DNA of 64,000 nt from Pseudocercospora fijiensis CIRAD86 (Eukaryota > Ascomycota > Dothideomycetes > Mycosphaerellales > Mycosphaerellaceae). The stretch lies in contig NW_006921535.1 in assembly GCF_000340215.1 (NCBI RefSeq), positions 4,829,528 through 4,893,527 on the forward strand, in the 5' to 3' direction. The notes below the pieces were generated by a model. The model was not told the DNA's origin and searched no databases. It saw only the letters and a program-made list of their open reading frames with translations. Positions 25,301 through 35,464 of this stretch are shown piece by piece. Made by a program: the position numbers and the translations under genes. The first letter of the stretch is position 1, and the number at the start of each line of letters is the position of its first letter.

Positions 25301-28300
25301 AGATACTAAGTCTACCGTCCGCGTAGTCGCGGACATTTCAGGACTAAGAGATTCTATTATAAAGGCAGGTATAGGCATAGGGTTAGGCTCCTACTAGAGG
25401 CTCCTATAGTATATGCTTCTCTAAGCGTAGATAGACTTAGAATAATTATCTACTTTTATAATATACTATATATAATAGGTAGGCTCGTATAATTACTAGC
25501 TATATATTATTAGTTCTACGCCGTACTAGGCTAATAGTTAGTGTAGCGCTTAGTCCTTTCTCGAGCGGTTAGGGTTCTTAGGAAGGCCTATTATAGGGGT
25601 AGTATTTGCTAATATAAGCCTCCTTCTATAGTCGATAGTAGTATACTCGATTCGAGCCTAGTCCTTCGGCTTATTATATATACTAGGTAAGTAACTAGTA
25701 CTATCGCAATTAAAGTACTTAAAATTAGTTAGTAGAGTACTAGCATTCCTCCTACTTAGTACTAGCTATAGGTTGCCTAGTTTGCTAGTAGGGGTATCTC
25801 CCTTTTCCGCGACCTCTACTACGCTAGGTATTACCTCCTTGATATAGCTTAGACTAGTAGTTACTATAGCCCTACTATTACTAGGGGTTGTTATTATTGT
25901 CTCTATTAGGCTTACTAGCTCTTCCCTAGTAGCTACCTCTTCTACGGTTACTACGGTTATTATTATTATTAGACTAGATCTTCGATTCTAGTCGTTTCTA
26001 GCTCTATATAGCCTATTTAGCTATACTAACCTCGACTATAGATTCGAGGCGACTAGGGTATTATTCGAATATACGGCGGCGGTCTAGTTTAAGAGTAAGC
26101 TCCTATCTTACTTTAGGTCGTACTTCTATAATCTGTACTAAATTAGGTTTAGGTAGTAGTTCGTCCTTCGTAGCCCTTAATCGGATTTAGAAGGCTCGAG
26201 CCGTTTTATTAGGCTTCTATTTAGCGTAGAGGAACTGCTCCTAAGTACGCTATTATCTTAAATAGGGGTTGCTAAGCGTATTTAGTATAGTATCTCTATA
26301 GGTTTACTAGTCGACTAAGGACTATTCTTTAGGAGAATTAAAGTAATTGTCCTAGGTTCTCCTAGACTCGCTATTAATATATTATATAGTATAGACGAAT
26401 AAGGAATAGTCGGTTAGTAGCGCTTTTAGTATATTACGCTTATTAAGCTTATAGTTACGGATATAATTATTATACTACTTCCTACTAGAGCTATTAAATA
26501 TAGTATAGTCCTTAAGCTTAGTATCCTTCCTTAGAACTAGTCGCTCTATTATAGGCGTACTAAGTTCGGCCTAAAGGCGTTAGATAGCCGCGAAGCTATT
26601 GCGGACTTCCTTAGCCTATAGAAGGGCCTAAAGTCCTTAGGGGCCTAGGGTTAGGTACCCTAGGTATTAGAAGGCTATTCCGCCGGCCTATAACGTAGCT
26701 CTTATTTATAATATTATTGTTATCTTCTATCTTACTAATATATATTATTCAGCTAAGGGTTAATAATAGTTTTCCTAGTAGTACGAATATAGCGAAATTA
26801 GTATACCTATAGTTAGTACGATTAACTTAGTAGAATAGGACGTACAGAAGGCCTAAGTTAGTAATTAGCGTAGTGAAATTAGCAGTTTCTTAGCGTATAG
26901 GTCTTGTTTTAGTAGGAGGCTTATTTAGTATAGGTTTAAGCCGTATTACTAAATTAATTCACTATCTAGCTATAGCCCTTAAAGGGTAGATCGAATACTA
27001 TATAATACGGGTTATATAAGTAGGTAGATAGTATAGTTAAAAGCGTATAGTATTCGATAAGGTCTATAAAGGAAAGAGAGGAAGTTTAGGAAGTTAGGCT
27101 AGCGCTAAGCGCTAAGCTATATCTAAGGTACTAAGACCCTAGCTCTACCTAGCTAGCTATATACCTTCTATATATCCTCTAATACTCGCTTTATAGGCTA
27201 CCTAGGTCTATAGGCTACCTCCTCCTATAGGCTACCTCCTCCTATAGGCTACCTCGCTTTAGAGGCTACCTCGTTCTATAGATAAGGTAGTTTTCCGACT
27301 AGTAGTAGGGTCTATATAGGTTTTAGGAGAAAGAGGCTATTCTAATTAACTACGGTATTGTTAGCTAGTATTTAGAAGGCATTATATAGCGTCGATTAGA
27401 TAGCACTCTTATTACAGAAAGATATAGGGGTAAAAAGTTAGGAGGGTCTTAAGTACCGATACGATACTTAAAGAAGAAGATAAACTTAAGGTAGTAGATA
27501 TAGAGGGCGAAGAGTTTAATCTCGTCTAGGCAACTAAGATCGATTATCTAGCTTATAACTAACCGTACGTTATTAAGTGTCGCGGGGACTTAGACTAGGA
27601 TACGGAAAGCGAAGGTCTAGAAGTGCCTCCTCCTCTAGCTAAGTATAAAGACAACGACCTTCGTTTAATACTAGGCGAGCGTCGAGCAAAGTTATAGAGC
27701 AGCCTAAGCGAGACAGGTAATAGCGAGACAGAAGCTTAATACGCAGCTATAGAATAAAAGGTCCTTGCTCGAAGAGCGGTAAGACGAAGCTAAGACCCTC
27801 TAGGCTCGAGAAGGAGGAAGCACGAAGATACTAACGAAGTTAAAGTACCTATACGGAAGGAGAAGGATATATCGCGTTACTTTAACTAGAAAGCATAAGC
27901 GGACGCCTTACGAACGGCTACGATAATTACGCAACTTTCTAGGCAGCCGCTTCGCCTATATACTCGGCGGCTCCTTCGTTAAGCAAGACGTCTATACCGA
28001 TAGTACGACTATCCCCGGCGCTACTAACCGTTTATACTACTAGTAGCGCAAATAGTATATACCGGAGGTCTAAAGCGACGGAGGCGGGCGATATAAATTA
28101 AGATATAAATTAGGTCGTTAATCTTATATCGTAGTAGGCGAACGGTGCCCTAACCTAGTCTACGTAATATTATAGGCAAATTAAAGTCTATAGATCGTTC
28201 TCTCGAATAGCAATTATAGCACCTTACTTAGATTGTTAGAATATAGCCGCTCGTTAGTAAAGAAGAATTTAAGTTCCTCGCTAAGCGTTCGTCTAGCTAC

Positions 28301-28600
28301 TTTTACGATCCGGCTCGACTCGCGCTAGTTCGATCGATACTTATTATACTACGCGAAGCCTATACTTCACAATTATTAAGATAGCGACTTTTAGATAGCA
28401 GCAGGCGATATAAGAGTCTCTCCTCTATTAGGCAATAGTATCTAGTAGTTATAATAGGTCCCCCTAATCCTAGCGAGTAGTAATACCGAAGCTCTGATAT
28501 CTAATTCTCTACCTAGGCGTCCTTAGTACGTAAACGTTAGTAGAAGAGTCGTCTTTAACGTCGAGAGACCTATACCTATAGCGTTATTTACTAGCCGATT
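25301..28600. other. Unidentified RIP-degraded sequence
   Basis: No family was recognised. A minus-strand reading at about 26000-25380 is Ser/Thr-rich, with EEVATREELVSLIETIITT. A plus-strand reading at about 27450-28400 contains short charged stretches. Both are interrupted by RIP stops. This stretch could be further transposon relics. Confidence 0.3.
27192..27276 (+). repeat. Minisatellite, 17-bp unit x5
   Basis: Five copies of a 17-base unit, tataggctacctcctcc, lie in tandem at 27192, 27209, 27226, 27243 and 27260, with variation in the last five bases. Confidence 0.85.
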
Positions 28601-28609
28601 TATAGTAGA

Positions 28610-29530
28610 CTTTAGGTCCGGACCTAATAAACCCGTCGTTATCTATACTATATACTATTAGTATCTAGTGCTATAACACTAAGCGAGCTTACTATAGTCG
28701 GGAAAGTTCCTAGTACTATCTAGTTTACTCTTATACGAGTATCTTTAAATAGTGTTGCTAGTATACGGCTTAGGTATACTATGCCTGCTTTGCTCGCTAC
28801 GTAAGAGATATAGCCTCAGTCAGAGTCTTTTAGAATACGGCATTACTCGANNNNNNNNNNNNNNNNNNNNNNNNNNNNNNNNNNNNNNNNNNNNNNNNNN
28901 NNNNNNNNNNNNNNNNNNNNNNNNNNNNNNNNNNNNNNNNNNNNNNNNNNAAAAGCCCCCTATTATATTCGTACTAAACGATGCGCTCTAGTCTAGTAGC
29001 TTAGACCTTAAGAAATAAGCCGAAATTGCTACGGCGGAAGACGGATTAAACGGTAGATATAGCTCGTTAAAGCGCGTTAAGTAATCGAGCGCGATACCTG
29101 CGTTATTAATAAGAAGATTTATACTATCTTCCTCTTACTCGGCGATATAAGCTACAAGGTTTAGTACCTCTTACTTATTATAGATATCTGCGGCGAATCT
29201 ATATAGCAATTAGTAATACTAGTAGCAACTTCGATTTAATATAGGCCCTTAGAAGCACACATTTTCATATCTCCTAGTCTACTACTATATAGTCTTAAGG
29301 CTGCCTCTAACGCTTCCCTTCTCTTATTAACAATATATAGACGGCGGACACTATTAGCTATAAGTGTTTGTAATATTATTAAGCCGATTCTAGAGGCGCT
29401 ACCGGTTAAGACGTATATTATATACGATACTAAGAAAATTTCGGACGATTAGAGAAGATAATAAGCTATAGGAAGGCTACTTCGTTCTCCGTAGGAATAT
29501 GTTTAATACCTTCCCTTAGTAGGGATAGCT
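28610..29530 (-). pseudogene. Short-chain dehydrogenase/reductase (SDR), split by an assembly gap
   Basis: Classical SDRs reduce or oxidise carbonyl/alcohol groups with NAD(P)H. On the minus strand the dinucleotide-binding turn reads TGSASRIG at about 29406-29383 (family TGxxxGIG). LLINNAGIALDYLTRF follows at about 29120-29070, with the family NNAG intact. On the other side of the 100-N gap is the catalytic block YVASKAGIVYLSR at 28803-28765 (YxxxK intact), then the C-terminal VN-x-IVLGTFPT stretch. Stops (former Gln/Trp) and Gly-to-Ser/Arg changes mark RIP. The gap hides only a short internal segment. It is the first recognisable gene of the metabolic cluster; the next gene lies on the same strand about 600 bp upstream. 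Confidence 0.85.
28851..28950. other. Assembly gap (100 N)
   Basis: Exactly 100 Ns, the usual placeholder for a scaffold join, so the true size is unknown. It interrupts the SDR gene. The open frame spanning it on the plus strand is an artefact. Confidence 0.98.
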
Positions 29531-29539
29531 TGCTTTATA

Positions 29540-30160
29540 GCTAAGTTCTTAAATGTTAACCTTTTACGATACTCCTATATTATGCTTCGAGCTAGGAGCT
29601 AGGTACTTTTTGTCCCGAGACCCGCTATACTACTTCGTAAGTTAAATCGATATAGGGCTAGTTCTTAACGCTCGATAGTACGCGCCTTCGTCTTAGAGTT
29701 CCGTATTCCTCTAGGGCAATAATAAAGTCGTACGGCAGTCGTCTAGTAAAGGCTAGTCTAGCATGCTCTATATATCTAAGTACTGTATCTAATTTACTAT
29801 TAGGAGTCCTAGAGCCTTCGTATCTATAGGGCAAGTATTGTAACTTTAATACTTATAGGTAAAGATCTCTCTAAAGTATAGACCTAACCGACGACAAACT
29901 CTCTAGACGACCTAAGTCGATTTATAAAGCTATAGGAAGGAAGTCTTATAGGGAAAACACGGGATAAGAACTTAACCGGGATACTACTATAGGCTAAATT
30001 CTATAATAAGGAAAGTTTGTCTATTAAGTACCGCATTAACGTATAGTAAAGAGAACCGAGTGCTTCTAAAATCGTATAAGCTAGAGCGAGCGTCTATAAG
30101 ATTGCCGGACTTGTTCGTCGAAAATTTTCCTAGTATACTTTAGTATAACTATCGACTAAC
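29540..30160. other. Intergenic stretch between two reductase genes
   Basis: No coding sequence recognised on either strand. It should contain the promoter of the SDR gene (minus strand). Confidence 0.5.
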
Positions 30161-30164
30161 GTGC

Positions 30165-31251
30165 TACGACTACGACTCTATAGCTTCTCTTAGGGACGTC
30201 TCTAAGTTAGTCTAGCCTATAAGCCTATAGCGGCGGAGCAACTCTTGCGATCTGTCCGTATCTATAGTTATAATATCTTTCCCTATATCGGGAATTCGGT
30301 TCTATCTCTTAGTACCTATAGTGTCTAACTTCTCTAAAACATTAACTATATCGTTAAAATTAAAGGGACCGGCAAATCCTAGTAGCCTTTCTCCTATAAC
30401 ATCTTCCTCTATTATCGTAGCGATATATAAAAGAGCTATATTAGTAGCGTTAATATAATGCTAAGGAGCAAAGAGCTCTCGAAGTAGATATAACGTCTCC
30501 TTATCTCTATTCTAGAGTTTTTTGTACTAGCCTCTAGTCGAAGCTAGCTAGTTTTTGTATAGTATCCTTCTAATTACGCAATTTAGTAAGACTATATTAA
30601 AGACGAAGCCGGGCTTTTTTTCTCGAATAAATCGCTAGTACTCCTTCTCTACTAAAGTCTTGCTCGCGGCATATATAGCTAGCTTCCTTCGATAGCTAGT
30701 ATATATTAGAGGAGCCTAGGCTAATTTAACGTCTATATCGTTCTAAGTATCTGTATTAATATAGAGCTTCTTATTAGGGGTCGCTATAGTGTATGCTAAT
30801 ACGGATAACGTATAGACGAAGCGTTTAACGCTTAGGGTAGCTACGGCTATATTAAGAATATTCTTTATACTAGATACTACTATTAGAATAATAGCATTCG
30901 GATCGGGATTTAAGGTAAGATCTGTCGCAATATACATTACTCCGACATAGTCTATAAATTAGATTCTTAGCTAATGTCGTTTAGATAACTAATATCTCTA
31001 ATAGATGTCTAACCTTTAATAACCTCGTCGAATATATTATCGGTCGCTATATTAGGGACGATCTAGATATCGAGGACTTTATTCCCGTACTTGCTTAAGA
31101 ACAGTTCTTATACATACCAAGTCTTGTATCTATTACGTACGGTGCCGCGAACATTATAGCTACGTTAAAGAAGCTGATTTGCAATATAACTAGCTACGTA
31201 GCTATTAAGACCCGTTACTAGGACAAGTAAGCCTAGAGGGATAGCTAGCAT
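30165..31251 (-). pseudogene. NAD(P)-dependent epimerase/ketoreductase-like enzyme (extended SDR)
   Basis: This resembles fungal aldehyde/ketone reductases of the extended SDR group (3-beta-HSD/cinnamoyl-CoA-reductase-like). The start at 31251 gives MLAIPLGLLVLVTGLNSYVA, where VTGxNxxVAS matches the TGxxGxxGxH nucleotide-binding motif. Further on are SVKRFVYTLSVLAYTIA and the catalytic YAASK at about 30640. The C-terminal GFAGPFNFNDIVNVLEKL (about 30370-30320) matches the family. A likely intron (31013-30952) begins GTTAG, ends TAG and, when removed, joins the reading frame. RIP stops replace Gln/Trp codons. A 64-codon stop-free piece (30937-30743) is the best preserved part. It probably acted as a carbonyl-reducing tailoring enzyme. 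Confidence 0.82.
30952..31013 (-). other. Predicted intron in the extended-SDR gene
   Basis: On the minus strand it starts gttagaca and ends tttatag. Its removal joins the N-terminal reading to the one containing MYIATDLTLNPDPN, which follows the family order. 62 bases is a normal fungal size. Confidence 0.6.
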
Positions 31252-31259
31252 ATTAATAA

Positions 31260-31605
31260 GTACTTATAGCCTAGGAAGAGCAAGGCAGTAAGAAAGATTA
31301 AGAGAAGGGAGACTACTTTAGTACGGCAGACCTTAGAATATACTACTCTAGAATATATATACTCTAGACCCCGCGCAACTCCTAGTCGTACTATAATTAT
31401 AGTGTGCTACTATCTTCCGCACTAATTCTTATTAGACTTATTAGAAAGCTATACGATCGCCGGATAGCCGCCTTTACTACTTTAAGTAGCAGAATTCCCC
31501 TATTTGCGCTCTATTTAACAATATAAAACACCTATCTCGGACTCGAAAGCAATCTGCGATAGTTTTATATTATCTAGGCTTGTTTTAGGAACTTCTTCTC
31601 TATCT
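31260..31605. other. Intergenic stretch
   Basis: Between the extended-SDR start and the SUR2-like stop I see no gene. It should hold the promoter of the extended-SDR gene. Confidence 0.4.
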
Positions 31606-31610
31606 TACTA

Positions 31611-32748
31611 TTATACTTGCTTCTTTCGAAAGGAACGAGCTCTACGATTAACGGCTGCCTCCGCTATCTTATAGTCTCGACTATACAATTTTTCCGCGGC
31701 CTTTTTATCCTTCTACTTAGTTCTAAGCAAACGATCCTAGAATTGGAAGTAAAGTGTATAGTTCTTCTACAATAAACGTGTTACTACGCAAAGTTAAATA
31801 TATATACGTCTAACTATACCTTAAAACCCTATAATTAATAATGTTTATTATAGTAATAAGCGCCGACCGAGGTAAAGATATTAACCGGGTTCTACGGGAT
31901 TCGGTATCTACTATAATTAGTACAAGCCCTAGCTAAGCAGAAGGCCGAGAAAACTATGCTTTCTCTTATAGACATTCCTATTCCCTAGACTATAAGAATA
32001 AATACTCCGACGCTTAGGAATAGGGTCTTAAAAGGTTAGTCGTAAATCCTAGCCTAACTATAGGGCACGTATAGCTCGTACTAACGAGCGTAGAAGGTCT
32101 CTGCTTAGTAATTAGTTTGTAGTATAGTCGATCGTCTTCTACGCTTACTATATAGCTAGGTATTGTTATATTCGGTACGACAGATAAAGTAGACCTAGGT
32201 ATCTACTAACTAGAGGGCAGTATAGAATTGTACCGCCGGCACTACGAAGTAATATAACTAAATCGATATGTTTCTCTCCGCCGAGCCTTTATTAGCTATT
32301 CCTTTAAGTACGGCGAAAGTTCGAAGGAATAGACGAACCTAGATAGCTAATTTCTTAAGCTCTTCCTCGATATTAGGGGAGGTATCTTCCCTAGAAATTA
32401 TATTAAGGCTAACGCTAAGAGCTGTCTGCATAATCTTAATCCTTTCTATAAATATAGTCTCGTAAAGATAAATGCGAACTTATATACCTAAATCAAAATA
32501 ATACGGCGGAGACACTCCTACCGTCTAATAGTATTCTTATGCTTTTCTTCTTCTTTGCTATAGATTCTATATTGCTCGAAGATCCGGAACTGCTTAAAGA
32601 TCCCGTAGATAGCTGAAACTAACTAGTGCGTTACTATAGGAACTAGTAAGGACAGGTTCTAATCTAAGAGTCTAGGAATCAGCTCTGTACTACTAGTTAC
32701 CGGCTGCTCCTATTGCTCTATAAATTTATCTCTACTAGTTACATTTAT
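31611..32748 (-). pseudogene. SUR2-like sphinganine C4-hydroxylase / fatty-acid hydroxylase superfamily
   Basis: Members are ER membrane di-iron enzymes that hydroxylate long-chain bases or lipids. The minus strand reads the expected order. The N-terminus (about 32748-32560) reads NVTSRDKFIEQ. EQYRIYSKEEEKHKNTIRR follows at about 32560-32510. The transmembrane/HRxxH region is YFVVPAVQFYTAL then RTEYNNT at about 32240-32150. The HxxHH motif is now Y-N-K-H-Y at about 31850-31836. The C-terminal FQF-stop-DRLLRT (about 31750) matches the family (W)DRLFGT. His-to-Tyr (CAC/CAT to TAC/TAT) and Trp-to-stop changes are RIP. The start codon appears to have become ATA (32748-32746), and the stop is TAA at 31613-31611. 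An intron (31819-31767) follows the HxxHH motif. Confidence 0.78.
31767..31819 (-). other. Predicted intron in the SUR2-like gene
   Basis: It starts gtatag and ends ttgtag on the minus strand (53 bases). It sits just after the HxxHH-GFK stretch, the same place as the intron in the paralogue at 40221-40269. Confidence 0.6.
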
Positions 32749-33290
32749 CCTAGATAGAAAAGATACAGATACTACGGCTTATAAACTCGATTCCTTCGTA
32801 TAGGTTTAAGTCTATATAGAGGTAGCAACAACTTAGCCTCGGCTTGCTTCCTAGAGCTTTCTATATATACGCTATGTTAGAGCTATTATAGTTAACGTAG
32901 CTCGGATATAACAAGAGTTTAGCAGGCTACAAGGGTAAATGTTAACCTCTAGTAGAGACTTAAGCTAAGGTACAGTATTGCTTATAGATTTTATTGCTAT
33001 CCTTGTTATTAAGATAGGAGACACCTCGTGCGATATTTATTAGCCTATATACGGACGAATTTAAAAGCGAAGAGTCGAACACTACTTAGCTCTACTACCG
33101 ATTGAAAGTAACTAGAGCTAGCACACTTTAAATAGAACACATTGCGCTACTACGCCTTTAGTAAGACTAGCGGAAGGCGAGTATACTTAGTCTTCGGTAG
33201 CTCGCTACTTGCTTCGAAGTCTAGCAAATAGTCTATTTATAGCTTCGGCTGCATCTAATATTTAGTAAACAGCGACTTAGCTTAAGCCTA
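32749..33290. other. Intergenic stretch with no recognised gene
   Basis: No domain was recognised on either strand. It lies between the SUR2-like start and the transaldolase C-terminus, both minus strand, so it may hold the SUR2-like promoter. Confidence 0.4.
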
Positions 33291-33299
33291 GAAAATACA

Positions 33300-34115
33300 G
33301 AATATAGTAATAGCCTAAGCAAGTTTTAGTCCTACGATCTAAAAGGACTTTGTAGAATACTTATATCTTCTGTTTTTGCTTTCCCTCGTCTGTTAAGAAG
33401 ATAGACTTAGGCAAACTTAGTCCTATCGTTTATATAGGTTACGAGCTCTTACTAGACTGTCTCTATTTACGAAAGGATTAATCTTAACTCGAAAGACTTT
33501 CTACCGTCTACTATGTTAGTAAGTTCCTCGATTACTTCTACTAGTAAAGTTATAGTATCGATACTAGCTATAGTAACGACCTCTTTAGTTGTTATAAATA
33601 TATACGCCTTTACCTTAGTAGGAATGCTATGTTGCCTATAATAGTATTAGGCCTAAATATTTAACTAAAGTATCGGATCCTTGTCCGTAAACCTATAGTA
33701 TATATTAGTAAGTTCTATTATAGAGGGATCTAAAGATTACGTACAAGCTATTATAATAAGTACGAAGCTTATAAGTAAAGAGAGAAATAGATACATAGCC
33801 TGCTTCTCCCGCGAGTATAGCTTGCTCTATCGTAAACAAAGTAGTAGCTAGTGTTTTAATTCTAACTTTAGTAAGTCTCCGGCAGGCTTAAAGGCCTTCC
33901 TAAGTAGTAGGAACTTTTATAATTAGCCTCGACCGGTCGAAGGAAGGTTGCGGAATATAAGATATAGCGTAGAAGCCTAGCAGATATTTATTAAATTCTA
34001 AATATGTCTTAGGAAGTCTCGGAAGTACGAACGGTATCTAGTCGTCTAGACTTTATCTACGTCCTAGGAATAGAAGGGATTATATAAAACATAGATATAG
34101 TTTACCTAACCGCGA
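33300..34115 (-). pseudogene. Transaldolase family protein (C-terminal two thirds)
   Basis: Transaldolases transfer a dihydroxyacetone unit between sugar phosphates through a Schiff-base lysine. The minus strand shows IIKVPTT-stop-EGL at about 33915-33880, containing the family's K-(I/V)-P-(S/T)-T-W-E-G with its Lys intact. IKTLATTLFTIEQAILAGEA (about 33850-33790) is the diagnostic TLATTLFxxxQAxLAGxAG block. HSIPTKVKAYIFITTKEVVT at about 33570-33510 follows, with the family's KA(A/S)xxR-like position. The N-terminal part with the DATTNPS or DxDT region is not found before the LINE begins near 34130. It may lie on the other side of the LINE (39040-39150). RIP stops are present. Transaldolase-like genes occur in some fungal metabolite clusters. 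Confidence 0.75.
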
Positions 34116-34199
34116 AACGAGCGCGTCTTCCCTACTATAATAGGTAGACAGTCGAAAAAATAGCAGCGAACAATTAGAGACGAAGGGAAGACAGTTAAG

Positions 34200-35450
34200 A
34201 AGGAAGGGAGGACGAATAGAAAGTACTATATACTAGGGCAGAGGAGGTACTAAAGGCGGAAGATAGAAGAACCCCTAAGAGGGCATATAGGATAATAATC
34301 TTAGAACTCCTTAGAAGACTAAAAGCAATCTACAACTAGGCAAGCTACGTAATTATAAAGGTAGCTAATACAGTCGTAGCAAAGATTACGAAGAAACAAT
34401 AGGAGACAAGCCTAAACTACCGCACCTAGGCAGTAGTAGCTAGTTAGGAGGCGCTAAAACCCCCGAGGATAGTAGTTAGAGTCTATATTACGGACCTATA
34501 GGAGTAAAAGGAAATCTAAGGACTTATAGGGAAAGAGATTATAGAAAGAATTGCAGTTAAAGAGGTAATTAGGGCTAGGAACGAAGGTAAAGGGGTAATT
34601 AAGCTGTTTATAGCACAAGAGCAGGATAAAAAGAAGCTAGAAATATAAAAAGAATAGACAACTAAGATAGGGAAAACAGCAAAGGTCTCCTAATAGCAAT
34701 TTATAATTATAGCCTATAGTATAATAAGAAGCTTTAAGGAAGAACAGGATATTAAGAGCCTATAGAGACAAAACTAAGCTATATGCCTAGGCCTAAAGAT
34801 CACAAAAGTGGTATAGATTAAAAGGAAAATCGAAGAGACTAAGAAGTAGTCTTCCCTAATTATCTAGATAGGGAGTATAGAGCAAGCCAATATAGTGCTA
34901 GACTAGGGGTTATTCTAGGACTTTAAAAGATTAGAAACAGAGATATATAGAAGCAACTATAGGATAATGCAGTGCTTCAAATATTAACACTATAGACACT
35001 TAGCAGCTAAGTGTATAAAGACAACTAATACCTGCTCCTATTATATAGGGGATTACTAGGTTAAAGAATACAAAGCATACAAGGGAGAAGCAAGATATAT
35101 ATACTGTACTAAAAGATACCCCTCTTAGGCGAAGGAATGCCTAGTAAGAATATAGGCAGCTAGGAAGGTAAAGGAAGCTAGAATTAATACACTAAAAAGA
35201 TATATAACAAGCTAGGGCAGCTAGGTACAGAAGCAACCTAGCTAAGTGCTACAAAAGAGGTCTAGACAAGATAATAGGTTCATATTTAGGGCCTTACTAG
35301 CATAAGAGAGTTACTAGCAACTAGGGAGACTAAGATACCTTAATATTATAGGAAAGGAAGCAGGGCAGACAAAGCTTAGTTAAATATTAGTCTAAAGTAA
35401 GGGAAGACTAAAGGAAAACTTATAGGGAAATAATATAGATAAAACCTAAT
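34200..35450 (+). pseudogene. LINE ORF1, zinc-knuckle nucleic-acid-binding protein
   Basis: ORF1 proteins bind the element RNA. An N-terminal Lys/Glu-rich coiled-coil-like part (about 34400-34900) is followed at about 34975-35150 by Cys/His clusters (QCFKYQHYRHLAAKCIK, then TCSYYIGDY). These match tandem CCHC knuckles with several Cys changed to Tyr. In-frame TAG/TAA codons are at former Gln positions. Confidence 0.7.
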
Positions 35451-35464
35451 AAATATTGCAGCAT

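Noticed and set aside
27090..27115. gctaagcgctaagc as an inverted LTR copy of the Gypsy element
   Set aside because: The match to the LTR core is under 20 bases and does not extend, so it is likely chance.
28752..28991. Open frame on the plus strand across the N gap
   Set aside because: It consists partly of Ns and lies antisense to a recognisable SDR.
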